Source of the DNA: Monocercomonoides exilis
Taxonomy: Eukaryota > Preaxostyla > Oxymonadida > Polymastigidae
NCBI GenBank assembly: GCA_001643675.2
Contig: LSRY02000028.1
Span: forward strand, 1,157,068-1,221,067
Direction: 5' to 3'
Length of the DNA: 64,000 nucleotides
This document shows positions 55,884 through 64,000 of this stretch, piece after piece. A program made the translations under genes and the position numbers. The notes beneath the pieces are model-generated. The model saw only the letters and a program-made list of their open reading frames with translations, was not told where the DNA came from and did not search any database. Every line of letters begins with the position of its first letter. Positions within the stretch are counted from its first letter, which is position 1.

Positions 55884-56837
55884 ATGTCACAAATAAATAA
55901 CACACGTTCAAGATGTTGGTGCTTCACAATTAACAACTACACACCAGACGAATATCAGCATGTAACAAACATAGAATGCGAATACTTGGTGGTAGGAAAA
56001 GAAAAAGGTGCTTTAGGAACGGATCATCTACAAGGTTATATATACTTTAAAAACCAAAGAAGATTCAATGCAGTAAAAACATTAATAAGCAACAGGTGCC
56101 ATTTAGAAACAGCTATAGGAACACCAGAACAAAATAGAACATATTGCACAAAAGAAGGTGATTATTTCGAGAAGGGAACATTACCTAAACAAGGTAAACG
56201 TTCTGATCTAGAAGAAGCAGCAGACCTAATCCTAAAAGGAAAGAAAGTATACGATTTAGCAATGGATCATCCGGGATTGGTAGCAAGAAATTTTAAAGGA
56301 TTACAATATTTAGAGGACCAAACAATTGTTCACAACCCCATCAGAAGAACAACTCCAAGACAAACATATTGGATATACGGTGATTCAGAAAAAGGTAAAA
56401 CCAGACTAGCAATTGATAGACTTCTACAATTAGAAACAGCAATGATGACATCAATATATGACTGGCCAAAATCTAAGGATTTCATAGATAACTATCACGG
56501 CGAAAAACTTGCTATATTCGATGACTTCAGACCGTCAGGATCAATGGACTTTGACATATTCCTAAGAATAACTGACCCATGGATAAATCCAACGATAAAC
56601 GTCAAAGGTGGAACTTCAAGATGGATAGTTGATGTTATATATTTTACTTCTATATCACAGCCTGTCCCGCTATGGTTAAACGCTAAACCTAACCTAGCTG
56701 GTGAACAACAACGACAAATTAAACGACGAATAACCGAAATTAACATCCTAGATGCTATGCATACTGTTAATCCAGATAATGACGATGAAACTCAACCTAC
56801 TCAAGACGAAACATCACATTTTTCTTTACAACTTTAA
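55884..56837 (+). CDS. rep: CRESS Rep, unit 5
   Basis: 317 aa, intact from the MSQ start. The one-base deletion upstream would break only the longer reading frame that begins before the origin; this supports the downstream ATG as the real start for all units. Confidence 0.92.
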   Translation: MSQINNTRSRCWCFTINNYTPDEYQHVTNIECEYLVVGKEKGALGTDHLQGYIYFKNQRRFNAVKTLISNRCHLETAIGTPEQNRTYCTKEGDYFEKGTLPKQGKRSDLEEAADLILKGKKVYDLAMDHPGLVARNFKGLQYLEDQTIVHNPIRRTTPRQTYWIYGDSEKGKTRLAIDRLLQLETAMMTSIYDWPKSKDFIDNYHGEKLAIFDDFRPSGSMDFDIFLRITDPWINPTINVKGGTSRWIVDVIYFTSISQPVPLWLNAKPNLAGEQQRQIKRRITEINILDAMHTVNPDNDDETQPTQDETSHFSLQL

Positions 56838-56947
56838 TTTATATTTTATTTCCATTTAAATTTTTATACAATTCATTTAAGTCCCAATAGGGTGCAAGAA
56901 TGCGTATTTAATATAAATCGATATGTTTTCTAAAAAAAAAAAAATTA

Positions 56948-58157
56948 TTAATCATCATGTAAAATAGTAAAAGAAGAGGAGGGCCCAGGAATAGAACCGG
57001 AGGCGCCATCACTACCACGTGGTTCATTACCGGTTCCACCACTGACCTCCTCGTTATCTTCTTCCATTGAAATTGAAGTAGGTAAAGGACCTGCAGGTCC
57101 AGGTTCTCCAACAGGTTGGTAAAGTTTACTATCAGCATCTGTCAAATTCATACCTGTAGTATATCTATAATAACCTATTTGATCGTACTTAACCCTAACA
57201 GTTAAATTCGGATCAGCACCACCAGATTCCCAAAGGTTATGAAACTTGTCTTCTGCACCAAAACCACCTATTAAATAGATAGTATAAAACCACCTATTAG
57301 TTTCTACATCATTAGTATATCTATTCTCTAAATGCGGATAAATATTAAACTTAAACTGCGTAACCCAATTAGTATCCTCACTTACTCTTAACAATTTATC
57401 CAGATATAGCTGAACATTGTAGTTTGCACACCACATTCTTTTAAATCTCTTAACATAACCCGAAGTCAAAAGATAAGGTCTATTAAACATAGACCATAAA
57501 TAATTACTAATAGTAGGATTACTACCCCATTTCCTAAATACTAGAACTCTCACATATGCATGCGTATATGAACTAGGTTCTAATCCAGTAGATCCATATT
57601 TAGTAAATGCAAATAAAAAGTTATAATTTATCTTATAACACATATAATTAGTCTTAACATTATCTAACATAGAAGGCATAGACGAACTTACAGTTATAGT
57701 TGTAATAGAATTACTAGGATATGTAATTTGTAACGTAGGTAGCATAGGCATATTATACACATAAAACACATCTGTTGAACTATAAACCTTACGATAATCA
57801 ACAGGTCTATTCTTGTACAACCAAGACAAATATCTATACTTCCTACGTCTATATCTACGTCTTCTCCTAATACGATTCTTTCTTCCTCCCTCTCCTACGA
57901 CGCCTAATTTTTAATCCAGTTCCTGTCTGCTTTATCTGTTTCCAATTTTGAACTCGTCCCTGACCACTAGCTCGAATAGCTTTATATAACTTATTCCTAT
58001 GATACATTCCTCTTAACATATTAATACCAGCTTTAGCCCCTCTCCATAAATAATAATCACCTGTAAACTTACCAATTCTAGTAACTACAGGCTTAGCCCT
58101 ATTCATAAATCTCATTATTGATGCTGCTCTAGATGCGTACGGTACAATCGCTTGCAT
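56948..58157 (-). pseudogene. cap: Capsid gene with one-base insertion, unit 5
   Basis: One extra C near 57888-57890 (CCTCCCTCTCC against CCTCCTCTCC) shifts the frame inside the Arg-rich arm. The N-terminal 90 or so residues and the C-terminal 293 residues are then in different frames. A real mutation or a sequencing error cannot be told apart here. Confidence 0.7.
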
Positions 58158-58215
58158 CTTTATGAAGTGTCAAAAACGGAAATAAAAGATCAATATCTAG
58201 ACATATGAAATAAAA

Positions 58216-58667
58216 TTATGGCATAAATTGTTCCAATCTTTGCCTAGCATATCTAGGCCTTCCATAATACTCCTGAAACAAAGCAACATGATTATTAATT
58301 GCTTTATCAAATAATGGCCTAATTCTTTTCATTAACATTCTAGTTCGTGCAGTTTTTGTCTTTCTTCACTACCAACAACCCTAAGAAACCTAGGTCTCCT
58401 TCTATTCTTAATTCTCATAATTCGCCATATACTATTAAACTGTTCTATAACCTTTTCCCAAACACGGTCAACCTCATTCAAGTACCACCACATATTATTA
58501 TACTGATGTTGCCAACACCTTGAACCCTCCGGAGCCCAGCTATAATTAACCTCTTCTTGATACGTCCATGCATCTATAGGATATATAAATCCAGCCCACC
58601 ATCCTCGATGTTTCCAATCAACAAGTGTAACTGACCTTGGCATATAGTTAGATCTAACCCTTAACAT
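58216..58667 (-). pseudogene. ORF3, frameshifted copy, unit 5
   Basis: The fifth and last copy with the shared one-T deletion. Confidence 0.6.
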
Positions 58668-58691
58668 TAACCATGACTCAGAAGTTGACTC

Positions 58692-58724
58692 AGAAGTTGC
58701 CGGTAATACTAGGCGGCAACTTCT
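58692..58724 (-). promoter_or_regulatory. Replication origin stem-loop, unit 6
   Basis: Stem, loop and iterons as in unit 1; the last complete origin before the telomere. Confidence 0.9.
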
Positions 58725-58777
58725 GGGACGTCATGGGATTTTTGATCAAACCCATAATAAAAATTATAATTTCCGAG

Positions 58778-59731
58778 ATGTCACAAATAAATAACACACG
58801 TTCAAGATGTTGGTGCTTCACAATTAACAACTACACACCAGACGAATATCAGCATGTAACAAACATAGAATGCGAATACTTGGTGGTAGGAAAAGAAAAA
58901 GGTGCTTTAGGAACGGATCATCTACAAGGTTATATATACTTTAAAAACCAAAGAAGATTCAATGCAGTAAAAACATTAATAAGCAACAGGTGCCATTTAG
59001 AAACAGCTATAGGAACACCAGAACAAAATAGAACATATTGCACAAAAGAAGGTGATTATTTCGAGAAGGGAACATTACCTAAACAAGGTAAACGTTCTGA
59101 TCTAGAAGAAGCAGCAGACCTAATCCTAAAAGGAAAGAAAGTATACGATTTAGCAATGGATCATCCGGGATTGGTAGCAAGAAATTTTAAAGGATTACAA
59201 TATTTAGAGGACCAAACAATTGTTCACAACCCCATCAGAAGAACAACTCCAAGACAAACATATTGGATATACGGTGATTCAGAAAAAGGTAAAACCAGAC
59301 TAGCAATTGATAGACTTCTACAATTAGAAACAGCAATGATGACATCAATATATGACTGGCCAAAATCTAAGGATTTCATAGATAACTATCACGGCGAAAA
59401 ACTTGCTATATTCGATGACTTCAGACCGTCAGGATCAATGGACTTTGACATATTCCTAAGAATAACTGACCCATGGATAAATCCAACGATAAACGTCAAA
59501 GGTGGAACTTCAAGATGGATAGTTGATGTTATATATTTTACTTCTATATCACAGCCTGTCCCGCTATGGTTAAACGCTAAACCTAACCTAGCTGGTGAAC
59601 AACAACGACAAATTAAACGACGAATAACCGAAATTAACATCCTAGATGCTATGCATACTGTTAATCCAGATAATGACGATGAAACTCAACCTACTCAAGA
59701 CGAAACATCACATTTTTCTTTACAACTTTAA
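58778..59731 (+). CDS. rep: CRESS Rep, unit 6
   Basis: 317 aa, intact, the same protein as unit 1; the rep gene nearest to the telomere. Confidence 0.92.
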   Translation: MSQINNTRSRCWCFTINNYTPDEYQHVTNIECEYLVVGKEKGALGTDHLQGYIYFKNQRRFNAVKTLISNRCHLETAIGTPEQNRTYCTKEGDYFEKGTLPKQGKRSDLEEAADLILKGKKVYDLAMDHPGLVARNFKGLQYLEDQTIVHNPIRRTTPRQTYWIYGDSEKGKTRLAIDRLLQLETAMMTSIYDWPKSKDFIDNYHGEKLAIFDDFRPSGSMDFDIFLRITDPWINPTINVKGGTSRWIVDVIYFTSISQPVPLWLNAKPNLAGEQQRQIKRRITEINILDAMHTVNPDNDDETQPTQDETSHFSLQL

Positions 59732-59823
59732 TTTATATTTTATTTCCATTTAAATTTTTATACAATTCATTTAAGTCCCAATAGGGTGCAAGAATGCGTA
59801 TTTAATATAAATCGATATGTTTT

Positions 59824-61047
59824 CTAAAAAAAAAAATTATTAATCATCATGTAAAATAGTAAAAGAAGAGGAGGGCCCAGGAATAGAACCGGAGGCGCCA
59901 TCACTACCACGTGGTTCATTACCGGTTCCACCACTGACCTCCTCGTTATCTTCTTCCATTGAAATTGAGTAGGTAAAGGACCTGCAGGTCCAGGTTCTCC
60001 AACAGGTTGGTAAAGTTTACTATCAGCATCTGTCAAATTCATACCTGTAGTATATCTATAATAACCTATTTGATCGTACTTAACCCTAACAGTTAAATTC
60101 GGATCAGCACCACCAGATTCCCAAAGGTTATGAAACTTGTCTTCTGCACCAAAACCACCTATTAAATAGATAGTATAAAACCACCTATTAGTTTCTACAT
60201 CATTAGTATATCTATTCTCTAAATGCGGATAAATATTAAACTTAAACTGCGTAACCCAATTAGTATCCTCACTTACTCTTAACAATTTATCCAGATATAG
60301 CTGAACATTGTAGTTTGCACACCACATTCTTTTAAATCTCTTAACATAACCCGAAGTCAAAAGATAAGGTCTATTAAACATAGACCATAAATAATTACTA
60401 ATAGTAGGATTACTACCCCATTTCCTAAATACTAGAACTCTCACATATGCATGCGTATATGAACTAGGTTCTAATCCAGTAGATCCATATTTAGTAAATG
60501 CAAATAAAAAGTTATAATTTATCTTATAACACATATAATTAGTCTTAACATTATCTAACATAGAAGGCATAGACGAACTTACAGTTATAGTTGTAATAGA
60601 ATTACTAGGATATGTAATTTGTAACGTAGGTAGCATAGGCATATTATACACATAAAACACATCTGTTGAACTATAAACCTTACGATAATCAACAGGTCTA
60701 TTCTTGTACAACCAAGACAAATATCTATACTTCCTACGTCTATATCTACGTCTTCTCCTAATACGATTCTTTCTTCCTCCTCTCCTACGACGCCTAATTT
60801 TTAATCCAGTTCCTGTCTGCTTTATCTGTTTCCAATTTTGAACTCGTCCCTGACCACTAGCTCGAATAGCTTTATATAACTTATTCCTATGATACATTCC
60901 TCTTAACATATTAATACCAGCTTTAGCCCCTCTCCATAAATAATAATCACCTGTAAACTTACCAATTCTAGTAACTACAGGCTTAGCCCTATTCATAAAT
61001 CTCATTATTGATGCTGCTCTAGATGCGTACGGTACAATCGCTTGCAT
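59824..61047 (-). pseudogene. cap: Capsid gene with C-terminal frameshift, unit 6
   Basis: One A is missing near 59968 (ATTGAGTAGG against ATTGAAGTAGG). The last 45 or so residues are replaced by a hydrophobic out-of-frame tail and the protein is 407 rather than 402 residues. The shell part is unaffected. Confidence 0.7.
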
Positions 61048-61105
61048 CTTTATGAAGTGTCAAAAACGGAAATAAAAGATCAATATCTAGACATATGAAA
61101 TAAAA

Positions 61106-61558
61106 TTATGGCATAAATTGTTCCAATCTTTGCCTAGCATATCTAGGCCTTCCATAATACTCCTGAAACAAAGCAACATGATTATTAATTGCTTTATCAA
61201 ATAATGGCCTAATTCTTTTCATTAACATTCTAGTTCGTGCAGTTTTTTGTCTTTCTTCACTACCAACAACCCTAAGAAACCTAGGTCTCCTTCTATTCTT
61301 AATTCTCATAATTCGCCATATACTATTAAACTGTTCTATAACCTTTTCCCAAACACGGTCAACCTCATTCAAGTACCACCACATATTATTATACTGATGT
61401 TGCCAACACCTTGAACCCTCCGGAGCCCAGCTATAATTAACCTCTTCTTGATACGTCCATGCATCTATAGGATATATAAATCCAGCCCACCATCCTCGAT
61501 GTTTCCAATCAACAAGTGTAACTGACCTTGGCATATAGTTAGATCTAACCCTTAACAT
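61106..61558 (-). CDS. Trp-rich 150-aa protein (ORF3), intact terminal copy
   Basis: Full length, with the T6 run as in the copy at 43752-44204. Only these two outermost copies are intact. Its start lies 34 bases from the first telomere repeat. Confidence 0.6.
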   Translation of the reverse strand: MLRVRSNYMPRSVTLVDWKHRGWWAGFIYPIDAWTYQEEVNYSWAPEGSRCWQHQYNNMWWYLNEVDRVWEKVIEQFNSIWRIMRIKNRRRPRFLRVVGSEERQKTARTRMLMKRIRPLFDKAINNHVALFQEYYGRPRYARQRLEQFMP

Positions 61559-61582
61559 TAACCATGACTCAGAAGTTGACTC

Positions 61583-61592
61583 AGAAGTTGCC
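61583..61592 (-). promoter_or_regulatory. Truncated replication origin at the telomere
   Basis: Both iterons (61565-61588) and ten of the eleven left-stem bases are present. Then the unit sequence ends and telomere repeats start. The loop, right stem and rep are absent. Confidence 0.88.
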
Positions 61593-64000
61593 AGGTTAGG
61601 GTTAGGGTTAGGTTAGGGTTAGGGTTAGGGTTAGGGTTAGGGTTAGGGTTAGGGTTAGGTTAGGGTTAGGGTTAGGTTAGGGTTAGGTTAGGGTTAGGGT
61701 TAGGGTTAGGGTTAGGGTTAGGGTTAGGGTTAGGGTTAGGGTTAGGGTTAGGGTTAGGGTTAGGGTTAGGGTTAGGGTTAGGGTTAGGGTTAGGGTTAGG
61801 GTTAGGGTTAGGGTTAGGGTTAGGGTTAGGGTTAGGGTTAGGGGTTAGGGTTAGGGTTAGGGTTAGGGTTAGGGTTAGGGTTAGGTTAGGGTTAGGGTTA
61901 GGGTTAGGGTTAGGGTTAGGGTTAGGTTAGGGTTAGGGTTAGGGTTAGGTTAGGGTTAGGGTTAGGGTTAGGGTTAGGGTTAGGGTTAGGGTTAGGGTTA
62001 GGGTTAGGGTTAGGGTTAGGGTTAGGGTTAGGGTTAGGGTTAGGGTTAGGGTTAGGGTTAGGGTTAGGGTTAGGGTTAGGGTTAGGGTTAGGGTTAGGGT
62101 TAGGGTTAGGGTTAGGGTTAGGGTTAGGGTTAGGGTTAGGGTTAGGGTTAGGGTTAGGGTTAGGGTTAGGGTTAGGGTTAGGGTTAGGGTTAGGGTTAGG
62201 GGTTAGGGTTAGGGTTAGGGTTAGGGTTAGGTTAGGGTTAGGGTTAGGGTTAGGGTTAGGGTTAGGGGTTAGGGTTAGGGTTAGGGTTAGGGTTAGGGTT
62301 AGGGTTAGGGTTAGGGTTAGGGGTTAGGGTTAGGGTTAGGGTTAGGGTTAGGGTTAGGGTTAGGGTTAGGGTTAGGGTTAGGGTTAGGGTTAGGGTTAGG
62401 GTTAGGGTTAGGGTTAGGGTTAGGGTTAGGGTTAGGGTTAGGGTTAGGGTTAGGGTTAGGGTTAGGGTTAGGGTTAGGGTTAGGGTTAGGGTTAGGGTTA
62501 GGGTTAGGGTTAGGGTTAGGGTTAGGGTTAGGGTTAGGGTTAGGGTTAGGGTTAGGGTTAGGGTTAGGGTTAGGGTTAGGGTTAGGGTTAGGGTTAGGGT
62601 TAGGGTTAGGGTTAGGGTTAGGGTTAGGGTTAGGGTTAGGGTTAGGGTTAGGGTTAGGGTTAGGGTTAGGGTTAGGGTTAGGGTTAGGGGTTAGGGTTAG
62701 GGTTAGGGTTAGGGTTAGGGTTAGGGTTAGGGTTAGGGTTAGGGTTAGGGTTAGGGTTAGGGTTAGGGTTAGGGTTAGGGTTAGGGTTAGGGTTAGGGTT
62801 AGGGTTAGGGTTAGGTTAGGGTTAGGGTTAGGGTTAGGGTTAGGGTTAGGGTTAGGGTTAGGGTTAGGGTTAGGGTTAGGTTAGGGTTAGGGTTAGGGTT
62901 AGGGTTAGGGTTAGGGTTAGGGTTAGGGTTAGGGTTAGGGTTAGGGTTAGGGTTAGGGTTAGGGTTAGGGTTAGGGTTAGGGTTAGGGTTAGGGTTAGGG
63001 TTAGGGTTAGGGTTAGGGTTAGGGTTAGGGTTAGGGTTAGGGTTAGGGTTAGGGTTAGGGTTAGGGTTAGGGTTAGGGTTAGGGTTAGGGTTAGGGTTAG
63101 GGTTAGGGTTAGGGTTAGGGTTAGGGTTAGGGTTAGGGTTAGGGTTAGGGTTAGGGTTAGGGTTAGGGTTAGGGTTAGGGTTAGGGTTAGGGTTAGGGTT
63201 AGGGTTAGGGTTAGGGTTAGGGTTAGGGTTAGGGTTAGGGTTAGGGTTAGGGTTAGGGTTAGGGTTAGGGTTAGGGTTAGGGTTAGGGTTAGGGTTAGGG
63301 TTAGGGTTAGGGTTAGGGTTAGGGTTAGGGTTAGGGTTAGGGTTAGGGTTAGGGTTAGGGTTAGGGTTAGGGTTAGGGTTAGGGTTAGGGTTAGGGTTAG
63401 GGTTAGGGTTAGGGTTAGGGTTAGGGTTAGGGTTAGGGTTAGGGTTAGGGTTAGGGTTAGGGTTAGGGTTAGGGTTAGGGTTAGGGTTAGGGTTAGGGTT
63501 AGGGGTTAGGGTTAGGGTTAGGGTTAGGGTTAGGGTTAGGGTTAGGGTTAGGGTTAGGGTTAGGGTTAGGGTTAGGGTTAGGGTTAGGGTTAGGGTTAGG
63601 GTTAGGGTTAGGGTTAGGGTTAGGGTTAGGGTTAGGGTTAGGGTTAGGGGTTAGGGTTAGGGTTAGGGTTAGGAGGGTTAGGGTTAGGGTTAGGGTTAAG
63701 TGGGGTTAGGTTAGGGTTAGGGTTAGGGTTAGGGTTAGGGTTAGGGGTTAGGGTTAGGGTTAGGGTTAGTTAGGGTTAGGGTTAGGGTTAAGGGTTAGGG
63801 TTAGGTTAAGGTTAGGGTTAGGGTTAGGAAGGGTTAGGGTTAGGGTTAGGGTTAGGGGTTAGGGTTAGGGTTAGGGTTCAGGGTTAGGGTTAGGGTTAGG
63901 TTAGGGTTAAGGTTAGGTTAGTTAGGGTTAAGGTTAGATGTGGTTAGGGTTAGGGTTGGAGGCGAGGGTTGAAGGGCAAGGTTAGGGTTAGGTTAGGGTA
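61593..64000 (+). repeat. Telomere, (TTAGGG)n
   Basis: About 2.4 kb of TTAGGG repeats with the G-rich strand running outwards, i.e. a right chromosome end. Occasional TTAGG and TTAGGGG variants are scattered through it. The last 340 or so bases (from about 63660) become irregular, which looks like low-quality read ends rather than biology. Confidence 0.97.

Larger units (their letters stand above)
41138..61592. mobile_element. Tandem array of CRESS-DNA virus-like units
   Basis: Seven head-to-tail units: one diverged (unit 0, 41326-44228) and six nearly identical (units 1-6, starting at 44229, 47121, 50013, 52906, 55799, 58692). Period is 2892-2893 bp; the differences are mainly single-base indels and an A-run of 11-13 bases after the cap stop. 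Each unit has an origin stem-loop, rep on plus, then cap and a small ORF on minus, so rep and cap converge at an AT-rich 110-bp gap. This is the standard ambisense circovirus-like layout and genome size. The array is bounded on the left by old repeats and on the right directly by telomere repeats. It is either an integrated concatemer of a rolling-circle virus or plasmid-like element, or an amplified endogenous copy. Confidence 0.9.

Noticed and set aside
41138-61592. CRISPR array or satellite DNA as explanation of the tandem repeat
   Set aside because: The 2.89-kb units carry full genes and rolling-circle origins; no spacer pattern exists.

Overview
The window is the end of a chromosome from a unicellular eukaryote. 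It has intron-containing genes, an AT-rich intergenic background and a 2.4 kb terminal (TTAGGG)n telomere whose G-rich strand runs 5'->3' towards the right edge. Introns are short (mostly 49-200 bp); many donors read GTTTG, GTATT or GTGTG. The gene at 34385-35845 resembles, as I remember it, a large family of unnamed proteins from the oxymonad flagellate Monocercomonoides. With the serine-rich proteins and the telomere type this makes an oxymonad-like host my best guess. It is an inference, not proven here.

Layout. 1-7612: 3' part of a large Ser-rich RasGAP protein. 7613-10060: gene-free, with a foldback repeat and an old dispersed repeat. 10061-12338: a five-exon coiled-coil protein. 12954-22242 (minus): a 2942-residue DOCK-type Rho/Rac exchange factor in five exons. 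22485-25357 (minus): an 11-exon Atg16-like coiled-coil/WD40 autophagy protein. 25539-27354 (minus): type I mannose-6-phosphate isomerase in five exons. 27522-31037: a membrane-anchored protein with a degenerate Fic fold. 31267-33455: a Ser-rich protein of unknown role. 34385-35845 (minus): the oxymonad-type family protein. 35846-41137: a transposon-rich, gene-poor subtelomere with a Merlin/IS1595-type DNA transposon, a TA-flanked pogo/mariner-like MITE and old repeats.

41138-61592 is the most striking part: a head-to-tail array of CRESS-DNA virus-like units of about 2.89 kb. Each has a rolling-circle Rep on the plus strand, and a putative capsid gene and a small Trp-rich gene on the minus strand. 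Each is separated from the next by a stem-loop containing TAGTATTAC or its complement, flanked in the homogeneous units by 12-bp iterons. Six units are almost identical. The innermost unit is clearly diverged, has a broken rep and an origin loop in the opposite orientation, yet becomes identical to the others within its cap gene. The last unit stops inside its origin stem, three bases from the predicted Rep nick point, and telomere repeats begin there.

The host genes are ordinary signalling and housekeeping genes (Ras and Rho regulation, autophagy, sugar phosphate metabolism, a Fic-like membrane protein). The viral genes form one replication-plus-capsid module repeated up to the telomere. Exon boundaries were inferred by eye from splice signals and reading phase; in every multi-exon host gene whose whole model lies in the window the summed exon length is a multiple of three.
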